From: Gammaproteobacteria bacterium
Lineage (GTDB): Bacteria > Pseudomonadota > Gammaproteobacteria > Pseudomonadales > Pseudomonadaceae
Length of the DNA stretch: 9,366 bases
Assembly: GCA_012735335.1 (NCBI GenBank)
Contig: JAAYHO010000060.1
Location: 1-9,366 of the forward strand
Direction of reading: 5' to 3'
Part shown: positions 1 to 6,753 of the stretch, one piece after another
Layout: each line of letters starts with the position of its first letter
Numbering within the stretch: the first letter of the stretch is position 1
Made by a program: the position numbers and the translations under genes
Notes under the pieces: model-generated
What the model saw: only the letters and a program-made list of their open reading frames with translations
Database searches by the model: none
Told to the model about the DNA's origin: nothing

Positions 1-250
1 CCAGACGGGTAGCATCGACCGCGATGGGGTCGATCGCTTCCTGCCAGGCGCAGTTGTCCACCGTGGACCAGCGCGACGGATTGTCGTGCTGCAGCGGCAG
101 CAGCGGGGTATATTTCCAGGCTTCAGTCTTGCGGGTTGGCCACAGGGCACTCGACCAGCGGTCGGCGCCGCTGGCGCGCAACTCAGCCAGCCAGTCGGGG
201 CTGGACTGCTGTGCTGCCAACTGCAGGGCCTGCTGTTGAAAGTCAGTCAT
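1..250 (-). CDS. sufD: SufD, Fe-S cluster scaffold complex subunit (N-terminal part only)
   Basis: Partial gene: about 83 N-terminal codons are visible and the rest lies beyond the left edge. SufD pairs with SufB and the SufC ATPase in the cytoplasmic SufBC2D complex that builds Fe-S clusters. The protein starts MTDFQQQALQLAA and contains WPTRKTEAWKYTPL at about residues 41-54, the 'R-K-x-E-x-WKYT' signature near the N terminus of SufD proteins. The ATG at 248-250 follows the sufC stop after only 3 bases (TGA GGC ATG), so the two are translationally linked. An AAGG stretch inside the end of sufC can serve as ribosome binding site. Position after sufB-sufC fits the usual sufBCD order. A downstream sufS is expected but not visible. 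Confidence 0.9.
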   Translation of the reverse strand, partial: MTDFQQQALQLAAQQSSPDWLAELRASGADRWSSALWPTRKTEAWKYTPLLPLQHDNPSRWSTVDNCAWQEAIDPIAVDATRL

Positions 251-253
251 GCC

Positions 254-1003
254 TCAGCCTTCTCCGTTTTCCAGCCAGCTGTAGCCCTTGGCTTCCAGCT
301 CCAGTGCCAGTTCCTTGGTGCCGGTCTTGACGATACGACCGTCAGCCAGCACATGCACAAAGTCCGGCACTATGTAATCCAGCAGGCGCTGGTAGTGGGT
401 CACCACGATAAAGCTGCGTTTGCCGTCGCGCATGGAGTTCACCCCATCGGCTACCACCTGCAGTGCGTCGATATCCAGACCGGAGTCGGTCTCGTCGAGG
501 ATGCACAGCTCGGGCTCGAGCAGCATCATCTGCATGATCTCGTTGCGTTTCTTCTCGCCGCCGGAGAAGCCTTCATTGACCCCCCGCTTGAGGAAGTTGG
601 CATCCAGGTCGACACGCTTGCTGGTTTCCCGGGCCAGTTTCATGAACTCCACCGCAGACAGCTCGGGCAGCCCCTTGTGCTTGCGCATGGCGTCCACCGA
701 CACCTTGAGGAATTCCATGTTGCTTACCCCGGGAATCTCCACCGGGTACTGGAACGCCAGGAAGATGCCTTCCCGGGCGCGCTCTTCGGTATCCAGCTCC
801 AGCAGGTCCTGGCCCTTGAACTGCACACTGCCTGCGGTGGCTTCGTAACCGGGGCGGCCGGACAGGACATTGCCCAGGGTGCTCTTGCCCGAGCCGTTAG
901 GCCCCATGATGGCGTGAACCTCACCGGGCTTGATCTCGATATCCAGACCCTTGAGGATATCCTTCTCTTCAACTTTAGCGTGCAACCCTTTGATTGATAA
1001 CAT
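254..1003 (-). CDS. sufC: SufC, ABC-type ATPase of the Fe-S assembly complex
   Basis: Cytoplasmic ATPase of 249 residues, the normal SufC length. It has an ABC nucleotide-binding fold but no membrane partner. It binds SufB and SufD, and its ATP cycle drives conformational change in the SufBC2D scaffold. Visible motifs: Walker A GPNGSGKST at 34-42, Q-loop Gln85 in FLAFQYP, ABC signature FSGGEKKR at 146-153, Walker B ending LCILDE (Asp170, Glu171), and the switch His203 in VVTHYQR. Lys152 and Glu171 are at the positions known in E. coli SufC to form an inhibitory salt bridge. The ATG at 1001-1003 lies 52 bases after the sufB stop, the largest gap between structural genes here. Its Shine-Dalgarno is weak (AGG about 10 bases upstream), so SufC output may differ from SufB. 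Same operon as iscR and sufB. Confidence 0.97.
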   Translation of the reverse strand: MLSIKGLHAKVEEKDILKGLDIEIKPGEVHAIMGPNGSGKSTLGNVLSGRPGYEATAGSVQFKGQDLLELDTEERAREGIFLAFQYPVEIPGVSNMEFLKVSVDAMRKHKGLPELSAVEFMKLARETSKRVDLDANFLKRGVNEGFSGGEKKRNEIMQMMLLEPELCILDETDSGLDIDALQVVADGVNSMRDGKRSFIVVTHYQRLLDYIVPDFVHVLADGRIVKTGTKELALELEAKGYSWLENGEG

Positions 1004-1055
1004 ATTTTACGCCTGATAATCTGTATTGAATTTGGTCTTGCCAGCCTGCCGGGGG

Positions 1056-2492
1056 TTAGCCCACCGACCCTTCCAGACTGACTTCCAGCAACTTGCCCGC
1101 CTCTACCGCAAACTCCATCGGCAGCTCGCGGAACACCTCACAGCAGAAGCCGTTGACGATCATGGAGACGGCCTTTTCCGCGTCCAGACCGCGCTGCTGG
1201 CAGAGGAACATCTGGTCATCACTGACCTTGGAGGTGGTCGCCTCATGTTCAATCACTGCGCTGGGGTTCTTGCTCTCGATATACGGAAAGGTATGCGCAC
1301 CACAGCGGTCGCCGATCAGCAGTGAGTCACACTGGGTAAAGTTGCGCGCCCCTTCAGCGCCGGGGTTGATGCGCACCAGGCCACGATAGGCCTGATCACT
1401 GCGTCCGGCGGAAATCCCTTTGGCAACAATGGTCGAGCGGGTGTTCTTGCCAAGATGGATCATCTTGGTGCCGGTATCCGCCTGCTGGAAGTTGTTGGTC
1501 AGGGCCACCGAGTAGAACTCGCCGACGCTGTTGTCACCCTTGAGGATGCAGCTGGGGTATTTCCAGGTCACCGCCGAGCCGGTCTCGACCTGGGTCCAGG
1601 AAATCTTGGCGTTGGTATGGGCCACACCGCGCTTGGTCACGAAGTTGTAGATACCGCCCTTGCCTTCCGCATCGCCCGGGTACCAGTTCTGCACAGTGGA
1701 GTACTTGATCTGTGCATCATCCAGCGCGATAAGCTCGACCACCGCTGCGTGCAGCTGGTTTTCGTCGCGCATCGGTGCGGTACAACCTTCCAGGTAGCTG
1801 ACGTGGGAACCCTCGTCGGCGATGATCAGGGTGCGCTCGAACTGCCCGGTGTTCAGTTCGTTGATGCGGAAATAGGTGGACAGCTCCATCGGGCAACGTA
1901 CGCCCTTGGGGATGTAGACAAAGGAGCCATCGGAAAACACCGCCGAGTTCAGTGCGGCGTAGTAGTTGTCCTTCTGCGGCACCACGGTACCCAGGTACTT
2001 CTTCACCAGCTCCGGGTACTGACGGATGGCGTCGCTGATCGGGCAGAAGATCACCCCTGCCTCGGCCAGCTTCTCGCGGAAGGTGGTGACCACGGAAACC
2101 GAGTCGAACACCACGTCCATCGCCACACCCGCCAGGGCTTCCTGCTCGTGCAGCGGAATGCCCAGCTTCTCATAGGTGGCCAGCAGCTCGGGATCGACCT
2201 CATCCAGGCTTTTCGGCCGGTCGGCCATGCTCTTGGGCGCGGAGAAATAGGAAACGCTCTGGAAATCGATTTCCGGATACTGCACATGGGCCCAGGTCGG
2301 CTCGTCAATCTCCAGCCAGGCGCGGTAGGCCTTCAGACGCCATTCCAGCATCCACTCGGGCTCTTCCTTGCGCGCGGAGATGAAGCGAATGACGTCTTCG
2401 TTCAGGCCAGGTGGCAGGGTGTCGGATTCGATGTCGGTATGGAAGCCGGCAGCGTATTCCGTCTTGATCAGGTTCTCGACTTCTTGAGTCAC
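1056..2492 (-). CDS. sufB: SufB, Fe-S cluster scaffold protein
   Basis: Scaffold subunit of 478 residues; E. coli SufB has 495. It accepts persulfide sulfur from the cysteine desulfurase system and assembles a cluster at the SufB-SufD interface. The C-terminal beta-helix core is complete, with strongly conserved runs such as YIPKGVRCP (193-201), YLEGCTAP (233-240), [18 protein letters not shown] (384-401) and [14 protein letters not shown] (414-427). Cys237, Cys388 and Glu417 differ by a constant 17 from E. coli Cys254, Cys405 and Glu434, matching the length difference, so the functional residues seem intact. The start is GTG at 2490-2492, chosen because the protein begins [13 protein letters not shown] as in relatives and a strong GAGGTGA sits four bases upstream. 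It lies 104 bases after iscR with no terminator between, so it is probably co-transcribed from the iscR promoter. Confidence 0.97.
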   Translation of the reverse strand: MTQEVENLIKTEYAAGFHTDIESDTLPPGLNEDVIRFISARKEEPEWMLEWRLKAYRAWLEIDEPTWAHVQYPEIDFQSVSYFSAPKSMADRPKSLDEVDPELLATYEKLGIPLHEQEALAGVAMDVVFDSVSVVTTFREKLAEAGVIFCPISDAIRQYPELVKKYLGTVVPQKDNYYAALNSAVFSDGSFVYIPKGVRCPMELSTYFRINELNTGQFERTLIIADEGSHVSYLEGCTAPMRDENQLHAAVVELIALDDAQIKYSTVQNWYPGDAEGKGGIYNFVTKRGVAHTNAKISWTQVETGSAVTWKYPSCILKGDNSVGEFYSVALTNNFQQADTGTKMIHLGKNTRSTIVAKGISAGRSDQAYRGLVRINPGAEGARNFTQCDSLLIGDRCGAHTFPYIESKNPSAVIEHEATTSKVSDDQMFLCQQRGLDAEKAVSMIVNGFCCEVFRELPMEFAVEAGKLLEVSLEGSVG

Positions 2493-2496
2493 GGTA

Positions 2497-2503
2497 TCAC
2501 CTC
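2497..2503 (-). promoter_or_regulatory. Ribosome binding site deciding the GTG start of sufB
   Basis: Read on the minus strand, GAGGTGA is followed by TACC and then the GTG start codon of sufB. This near-perfect Shine-Dalgarno at close spacing supports GTG at 2492 as the true start. No ATG in frame nearby is as well placed. Confidence 0.75.
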
Positions 2504-2550
2504 AATCTCGCAGTCCGAAGGAAGCGGAACTGCACTCTATGTCAGGCTGC

Positions 2551-2568
2551 AATACCTCTGTGGGTATT
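2551..2568 (-). repeat. Short hairpin in the iscR-sufB spacer
   Basis: AATACC (2551-2556) and GGTATT (2563-2568) form a perfect 6-bp stem around a 6-base loop. It lies in the 104-bp gap between the iscR stop and sufB. There is no T-run after it on the minus strand, so it is not a standard terminator. It could be an mRNA processing or stability element, or a protein-binding palindrome. I see no second IscR-type site or convincing sufB promoter in this gap. The function is unknown and chance cannot be excluded for a stem this short. Confidence 0.35.
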
Positions 2569-2596
2569 ACGCAAATTCGTGCGGAAAACCGCTGGA

Positions 2597-3076
2597 TCAG
2601 ATGATCCGCTCCAGCGTAGTGCGACCGTGACCGGCACAGTTGCTCTGGTCCTGTCGAGCGCGCACCCGCTGGATATCGTCACGGGAAACCAGGTCAGCGA
2701 GGCTTATGTCGCCAAGGAAGTCGCGCAGACGCGAACTCAGATCCGTCCACAGATAGTGGGTCAGGCACACATCACCCTGCTGGCAATCACCCTTGCCCAG
2801 GCAACGGGTAGCGTCCATCGAATCATTCACTGCCTCGACAATCTGCGCCACGCTGATGGAAGCAGCCCCGCCCGCCAGTCGATAACCACCGCCTGGCCCG
2901 CGTACACTTTCTACCAGCTTGCTGCGGCGCAGCTTGGCAAACAGCTGCTCCAGATAGGAAACCGATACGCCCTGACGTGTGGAAATGTCCGCCAGCGTGA
3001 TGGGGCCCTGCTCTTCATGCAGCGCCAGATCCAGCATGGCTGTAACCGCGTAACGGCCTTTGGTGGTCAATCGCAT
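2597..3076 (-). CDS. iscR: IscR, Rrf2-family Fe-S cluster-sensing transcription regulator
   Basis: Protein of 159 residues (E. coli IscR: 162) with an N-terminal winged helix-turn-helix beginning [20 protein letters not shown]. The recognition segment [13 protein letters not shown] includes Ser40, Tyr41, Glu43 and Gln44, and the wing is [10 protein letters not shown] at 59-68. Cys92, Cys98, Cys104 and His107 occupy exactly the E. coli positions that bind a [2Fe-2S] cluster. The cluster-bound form would be expected to bind type 1 sites and the apo form type 2 sites. The ATG at 3074-3076 was chosen because it gives the canonical MRLTTKGRY start with a GGGGAT stretch upstream. A TTG at 3118 would lie upstream of the predicted transcript start. 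It is first in the operon with sufBCD and probably autoregulated through the site at 3118-3142. In E. coli iscR heads the isc operon instead. Confidence 0.95.
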   Translation of the reverse strand: MRLTTKGRYAVTAMLDLALHEEQGPITLADISTRQGVSVSYLEQLFAKLRRSKLVESVRGPGGGYRLAGGAASISVAQIVEAVNDSMDATRCLGKGDCQQGDVCLTHYLWTDLSSRLRDFLGDISLADLVSRDDIQRVRARQDQSNCAGHGRTTLERII

Positions 3077-3109
3077 AACGATCCCCGAGTCCGATTTTGC
3101 TGAGACCGA

Positions 3110-3138
3110 ACTATGCAATATCCAACCAATTTAGTCAA
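3110..3138 (-). promoter_or_regulatory. Predicted sigma-70 promoter of the iscR-suf operon
   Basis: On the minus strand a TTGACT -35 (3133-3138) is followed by a 17-bp spacer (3116-3132) and a CATAGT -10 (3110-3115). Five of six -35 bases and four of six -10 bases match the consensus. Transcription would start near 3103, giving a leader of roughly 27 bases before the iscR ATG. The geometry is ideal and overlaps an IscR site, which strengthens the call. Confidence 0.8.
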
Positions 3139-3142
3139 CTAT
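3118..3142 (-). promoter_or_regulatory. Type 1 IscR binding site over the iscR-suf promoter
   Basis: The 25-bp site reads on the minus strand as left half ATAGTTGACT, an A/T-rich centre AAATT, and right half GGTTGGATAT. Against the type 1 IscR consensus as I remember it, I count three mismatches by hand, all in the right half. It covers the -35 and most of the spacer of the promoter, so bound holo-IscR should block RNA polymerase. This implies negative feedback: enough Fe-S clusters means less iscR-suf transcription. The identification is inferred from pattern, and binding is not shown. Confidence 0.8.
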
Positions 3143-3149
3143 TCCCCAC

Positions 3150-3173
3150 CTCTATAGGCGCCATAGTATAGAG
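3150..3173. repeat. 24-bp inverted repeat in the iscR/aldehyde dehydrogenase spacer
   Basis: CTCTATA (3150-3156) and TATAGAG (3167-3173) are perfect 7-base inverted arms separated by 10 bases that include the palindrome GGCGCC. The size and dyad symmetry look like a dimeric regulator operator. It lies just upstream of the iscR promoter and about 135-155 bases before the dehydrogenase start. It does not match either IscR site type. The regulator is unknown. Confidence 0.45.
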
Positions 3174-3256
3174 ACATCAGCCCGGTGCTTGAAGTCGGGA
3201 CGTGGTCGTGCTCTTCTTGATCGTTGCGCGGTAAAACAGCTGATACGAAAGTGATT

Positions 3257-3275
3257 TGCGTGTATCTTTCACGCA
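3257..3275 (+). repeat. Hairpin or operator just upstream of the aldehyde dehydrogenase gene
   Basis: TGCGTG (3257-3262) and CACGCA (3270-3275) form perfect 6-base inverted arms around TATCTTT. The element ends 31 bases before the ATG. It may be an operator overlapping the promoter or a hairpin in the leader. I found no convincing -35/-10 pair for this gene in 3143-3290, so the promoter may be of another sigma class or need an activator. Confidence 0.4.
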
Positions 3276-3306
3276 CTTCAAGAATATGTCCCATCAGGAG
3301 TAACCA

Positions 3307-4737
3307 ATGAGCCACGAAAAACAATTCTATATCAACGGCCAGTGGGTCGAGCCAAGCAGTGACCAGACCGTTGATGTCATCAACCCGGCGACCGAAGCGG
3401 TGGTCGCGACCATCGCGCTGGGTAACGAGCAGGATGTGAACAAGGCCGTGGCGGCCGCCCGCAAGGCCTTCGACAGCTACTCACAGACCAGCCGCGAAGA
3501 GCGCATCGCCCTGCTGGAACGTATTCTGGAAATCTATCAGCGTCGCAGCGCCGACTTTGCCGAGGCCATCACCCTGGAAATGGGCGCCCCGGCCAAACTC
3601 TCCAAATACGCCCAGGCTCCCTCCGGCACCGGTCACTTTGCCGCCGCCCTCAAGGCGCTGAAGAATTTCGAATTTGAAGAACGTATCGGCAATACCCTGG
3701 TCACCAAGGAGCCGATCGGCGTCTGCGGCCTGATCACCCCCTGGAACTGGCCGATCAACCAACTGGCGTGCAAGATCGCCCCGGCCTTGGCCACCGGCTG
3801 CACCATGGTGCTCAAACCTTCCGAGGTCGCCCCGCTGTCGGCCCTGCTGCTGGCCGAAGTACTGGACGAGGCCGGTGTTCCGGCTGGTGTATTCAACCTG
3901 ATCAATGGCGACGGTCCAACCGTGGGCAACGCCATGTCCGCGCATCCGGATATCGATATGATGTCCTTTACCGGCTCCACTGGAGCAGGTCGCCAGGTAA
4001 TGAAGACCGGCGCCGAGACCATCAAGCGCGTGGCCCTGGAGTTGGGGGGGAAATCCGCCAATATCCTGCTGGATGATGCCAACTTCGAGAAAATGGTTGC
4101 CCATGGTGTGATGTCCTGTATGAACAACAGCGGCCAGTCCTGCAACGCCCCAACCCGCATGCTGGTGCCCAATGAGCGTATGGATGAGGTAGTGGAAATT
4201 GCCAGAGCGGTAGCCGCCAAGGTCAAGGCCGGTGCCCCCGACGGCCCGGACACCACCATCGGCCCGGTGGTTTCCAAGGTCCAGTGGAGCAAGATCCAGG
4301 ATCTGATCAGCAAGGGCGTCGACGAAGGCGCCAGGCTGGTGGTGGGCGGCACCGGTCGCCCGGATGGTCTGGACAAGGGCTACTACGTCAAGCCGACCAT
4401 CTTCAGCCACGTCACCCCCGACATGACCATCGCCCGGGAGGAAATCTTCGGGCCGGTACTGTCGATCATCGGTTATCAGGATGAGGCCGATGCCATCCGC
4501 ATTGCCAACGACACCCGGTACGGCCTGTCCGGCTACGTCTCTTCCAGCGACCTGGACCGCGCCCGCAACGTCGCCCGCCAGATCCGCACCGGCATGGTCC
4601 ACCTCAACGGCGCCCCACTGGACAACGACGCCCCCTTCGGTGGCTACAAGGAATCCGGCAACGGCCGCGAATGGGGCCATTACGGCCTCGAAGACTTCCT
4701 CGAGGTCAAATCCATCTTCGGTTACTACGCCGAGTAA
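3307..4737 (+). CDS. NAD(P)+-dependent aldehyde dehydrogenase, substrate unknown
   Basis: Full-length aldehyde dehydrogenase superfamily enzyme of 476 residues, oxidising an aldehyde to its acid in the cytoplasm. All landmarks are present: TPWNWP with oxyanion-hole Asn147, the cofactor lysine Lys170 in MVLKPSE, the nucleotide-binding loop FTGSTGAGRQV, general base Glu245 in LELGGKS, catalytic Cys279 in NNSGQSCNAPTRM, and Glu379 in EEIFGPV. The C terminus (FGGYKESGNGREWG...) is normal. The ATG at 3307 has AGGAG upstream at good spacing. The 'GQSCNAPTRML' active-site loop recalls a subgroup that includes 6-oxolauric-acid and 3-succinoylsemialdehyde-pyridine dehydrogenases. That is a memory-based hint, not a substrate call. 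The gene stands alone, divergent from iscR and convergent with pnt, so context gives no pathway. A run of seven G at 4044-4050 encodes part of the LGG beside the catalytic Glu. Confidence 0.93.
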   Translation: MSHEKQFYINGQWVEPSSDQTVDVINPATEAVVATIALGNEQDVNKAVAAARKAFDSYSQTSREERIALLERILEIYQRRSADFAEAITLEMGAPAKLSKYAQAPSGTGHFAAALKALKNFEFEERIGNTLVTKEPIGVCGLITPWNWPINQLACKIAPALATGCTMVLKPSEVAPLSALLLAEVLDEAGVPAGVFNLINGDGPTVGNAMSAHPDIDMMSFTGSTGAGRQVMKTGAETIKRVALELGGKSANILLDDANFEKMVAHGVMSCMNNSGQSCNAPTRMLVPNERMDEVVEIARAVAAKVKAGAPDGPDTTIGPVVSKVQWSKIQDLISKGVDEGARLVVGGTGRPDGLDKGYYVKPTIFSHVTPDMTIAREEIFGPVLSIIGYQDEADAIRIANDTRYGLSGYVSSSDLDRARNVARQIRTGMVHLNGAPLDNDAPFGGYKESGNGREWGHYGLEDFLEVKSIFGYYAE

Positions 4738-4768
4738 TCCCTGCCCTGCATGGTGCGGAGCCTCCCGA

Positions 4769-4800
4769 ACTGTGGGAGCCCCGCCCTCGGGGCGTACAGT
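4769..4800. repeat. REP-like nested palindrome downstream of the aldehyde dehydrogenase
   Basis: ACTGT (4769-4773) pairs with ACAGT (4796-4800), and inside it CCCCG (4779-4783) pairs with CGGGG (4788-4792) around CCCT. The 'CTGTGGGAG...' style is that of short extragenic palindromes common in Pseudomonas-type genomes. CTCCC at 4762-4766 can alternatively pair with GGGAG at 4774-4778. No T-run follows on the plus strand, so it is not a classic terminator, though it may protect or end the dehydrogenase mRNA. Only one copy is visible here. Confidence 0.6.
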
Positions 4801-4950
4801 TGCAGGCCGAGGGCAGGCACCTTGCTGTGAGTCTGCAGGAGGCCGTGCTTGCAGCGTGTCGTAGCAGGGTCGTACCAACGCAGAGGCCTGCACAGACACG
4901 CAGGCACGAAGCTTAGTAGCAGTGTTTCCCGGTAAAATACAATGAACCAC
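4801..4950. other. Non-coding spacer with weak inverted repeats
   Basis: This stretch lies between the REP-like element and the pnt terminator. I see no gene. TGCAGGCC (4801-4808) is the exact reverse complement of GGCCTGCA (4885-4892). GCCTGC (4886-4891) and GCAGGC (4900-4905) form a small hairpin with an 8-base loop. These may help terminate the convergent dehydrogenase transcript or be decayed REP material. Evidence is limited to the base pairing. Confidence 0.35.
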
Positions 4951-4987
4951 AAAAAAGGGGGGCTTCGTGTAAACGAAGCCCCCCTTT
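4951..4987 (-). terminator. Intrinsic terminator of the pnt operon
   Basis: A perfect 14-bp stem pairs AAAGGGGGGCTTCG (4954-4967) with CGAAGCCCCCCTTT (4974-4987) around a 6-base loop. On the minus strand the stem runs straight into six T (complement of 4951-4956), the classic Rho-independent form, 16 bases after the pntB stop. On the plus strand only TTT follows the stem, so it would end the convergent dehydrogenase transcript less well but probably contributes. Confidence 0.93.
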
Positions 4988-5003
4988 CCATTCCAGCTCA
5001 GAA

Positions 5004-6419
5004 TCAACCCAGCGATTTCACCGCTTCGATCATCTGAACCATCACCTTCTGTGCATCACCGTAGACCATGGAGGTATTCTCGGCGAAGAACAGCTCGTTC
5101 TCCACGCCGGAGTAACCCTTGCCCTGACCACGCTTGACCACGTAGGCCTGGCGCGCCATGTCGACGTTGAGGATCGGCATGCCGTAGATCGGGCTGGACT
5201 TGCGGTGACGGGCGGCCGGGTTGACCACGTCGTTGGCACCCAGAACGATGGCCACGTCAGCCTGCGGGAAGTCCTCGTTGATATCTTCCAGGTCATGGAT
5301 GATGTCGTAAGGCACACCGGCCTCGGCCAGCAGCACGTTCATGTGGCCCGGCATACGACCGGCCACCGGGTGAATGGCAAAGGCCACATCCACGCCCTGC
5401 TTCTGCAGCAGCTTCACGAACTCGTACAGCTTGTGCTGCGCCTGGGCCACCGCCAGGCCGTAGCCTGGAACAATGATCACCTTGCTGGCGTAGTACATGG
5501 CAATGGCCGCATCGGAGGCGTCTGCAGACTTCATGCTGCCCTCGATCTCGCCGCCGTCATCGTCGCTACCGCCGAACTGGCTGAAGATCACGTTGCTGAC
5601 CGGACGGTTCATCGCCTTGGCCATCATCAGCGTCAGCAGAGTACCTGCCGAGCCGACCACGGTACCGGCAATGATCATCGCCGGGTTCTGCAGCACGAAG
5701 CCCTCGAAAGCCACTGCCAGACCGGTAAAGGCGTTATACAGGGAGATCACCACCGGCATGTCTGCGCCACCGATCGGAGTGGTCAGCAGTACGCCCAGCA
5801 GCAGCGCCAAGATGAAGAACAGGCCGATCAGAGGGAAGGAGATCTCCCCATTGATGCCGGTCACCACGATGTAGGCACCCAGAGCCAGCGAGCCGAGGAA
5901 CAGCACCAGGTTGATGATCTGCTGGGCAGGCAGACGGAACACGCCATTCATGCGGCCGTCCAGCTTGGCCCAGGCAATCAGCGAACCAGACAGGGCCACC
6001 GCACCGATCAGACCACCCAGTACCGCCAGCACCGCGACCACGACACCGTGGGACTGGGCGTTACCGGAGAACAGCTCGGTCGCGGCAATCGCAGCGGCCG
6101 CACCGCCACCCATGCCGTTGTACAGGGCAACCATCTGCGGCATATCGGTCATGGCGACCTTCTTGCCGCTGTACCAGGCCCAGCCCAGACCCAGACCCAG
6201 CGCGATGAGCACCAGCGCCACGTTCATGGTCAGGTGTTCCTGGGCCGCTTCACGCACGTCAAAGCCGTAGAGAAAGGCAGCCAGTACCGCCAGCACCATG
6301 CCGACACCAGCAATCAGGATGCCCGAGCGCGCGGTGACCGGGCTGGCCATGCGCTTGAGGCCGTAGATGAACAGCAGTGCCGCCAGAAAATAGGCACCAT
6401 GGATTACATATTCAATCAT
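5004..6419 (-). CDS. pntB: PntB, NAD(P)+ transhydrogenase beta subunit
   Basis: Inner-membrane subunit of 471 residues (E. coli PntB: 462). It carries much of the proton-translocating domain II and the NADP(H)-binding domain III. The first ~270 residues hold many hydrophobic helices. Key pieces are MPQMVALYNGMGGG (94-106), GGADMPVVISLYNA (217-230, including Asn229), and in domain III VPGYGLAVAQAQ (317-328), HPVAGRMPGHMNVLL (350-364), GANDVVNPAA (394-403), and KRGQGKGYSGVEN (429-441), whose Lys-Arg should contact the NADP 2'-phosphate. Asn101 is where I recall E. coli having proton-path His91. The ATG at 6417-6419 lies 6 bases after the pntAb stop. Its AAGGA overlaps the end of pntAb, so translation is coupled. 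It is the last gene of the operon, followed by a strong terminator. Confidence 0.97.
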   Translation of the reverse strand: MIEYVIHGAYFLAALLFIYGLKRMASPVTARSGILIAGVGMVLAVLAAFLYGFDVREAAQEHLTMNVALVLIALGLGLGWAWYSGKKVAMTDMPQMVALYNGMGGGAAAAIAATELFSGNAQSHGVVVAVLAVLGGLIGAVALSGSLIAWAKLDGRMNGVFRLPAQQIINLVLFLGSLALGAYIVVTGINGEISFPLIGLFFILALLLGVLLTTPIGGADMPVVISLYNAFTGLAVAFEGFVLQNPAMIIAGTVVGSAGTLLTLMMAKAMNRPVSNVIFSQFGGSDDDGGEIEGSMKSADASDAAIAMYYASKVIIVPGYGLAVAQAQHKLYEFVKLLQKQGVDVAFAIHPVAGRMPGHMNVLLAEAGVPYDIIHDLEDINEDFPQADVAIVLGANDVVNPAARHRKSSPIYGMPILNVDMARQAYVVKRGQGKGYSGVENELFFAENTSMVYGDAQKVMVQMIEAVKSLG

Positions 6420-6425
6420 CTGTTG

Positions 6426-6749
6426 TTATTCCTTGTCCGCTGTTCCCGGGCGCTTGTCGCTGGGCTTGAACATTTCCAGCATGCGCTCGGTTACCACATA
6501 GCCACCGGCGGCGTTACCCGCGCCGAGCAGCACACCAAAGAAGCCAATCACCTGCTCGAGGGTCGAGCCGGCGTTGAGCAGTGCCCACATTGTACCGACG
6601 ACCACGATACCGTGGACGAAGTTGGAACCCGACATCAGCGGGGTGTGCAGAATGGACGGCACCTTGCCGATGATTTCATAGCCGGTGAAAGCCGCCAGCA
6701 TGAAGATGTACAGGGCTACAAAGCCGGTAATGGTTACTACTGGATCCAT
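6426..6749 (-). CDS. pntAb: PntAb, NAD(P)+ transhydrogenase small membrane alpha-2 subunit
   Basis: Protein of 107 residues forming the membrane part of the alpha subunit, which in E. coli is fused to PntA. Three hydrophobic helices are visible at roughly 5-22, 46-62 and 66-86. The conserved HTPLMSGSNFVHG segment (35-47) precedes helix two, and GAGNAAGGYVVTERML (77-91) ends helix three. The tail is short and charged. The ATG at 6747-6749 was preferred to an in-frame upstream start because it gives the family N terminus MDPVVTITGF and has AGGGA about seven bases upstream. The upstream start would add about 21 residues overlapping the end of pntAa. It begins 4 bases after the pntAa stop. With PntB it makes the proton channel of the complex. 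Confidence 0.95.
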   Translation of the reverse strand: MDPVVTITGFVALYIFMLAAFTGYEIIGKVPSILHTPLMSGSNFVHGIVVVGTMWALLNAGSTLEQVIGFFGVLLGAGNAAGGYVVTERMLEMFKPSDKRPGTADKE

Positions 6750-6753
6750 GAGA

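Noticed and set aside
86..997. 303-residue plus-strand open frame opposite sufC and sufD
   Set aside because: Shadow of sufC and sufD. Composition is unlike a real protein and there is no family signal.
1455..2630. 391-residue plus-strand open frame opposite sufB
   Set aside because: Shadow of sufB, covering the sufB start and the iscR-sufB spacer. No domain is recognisable.
3077..3118. N-terminal extension of IscR from a TTG at 3118
   Set aside because: It would begin upstream of the predicted transcript start and add residues absent from the family. The ATG at 3076 gives the canonical N terminus.
3139..3324. 61-residue minus-strand frame in the divergent spacer
   Set aside because: It overlaps the dehydrogenase start and ends inside the IscR site, with no ribosome site or homology seen. 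The space is better explained as regulatory.
4951..4987. Equal bidirectional terminator
   Set aside because: The stem is symmetric, but only the minus strand has a full T-run. I therefore assign it mainly to pnt.
3481..5007. 508-residue minus-strand open frame opposite the aldehyde dehydrogenase
   Set aside because: Antisense frame kept open by high GC at third positions. The protein is low-complexity in character with no recognisable domain, and it overlaps a full dehydrogenase and the pnt terminator.
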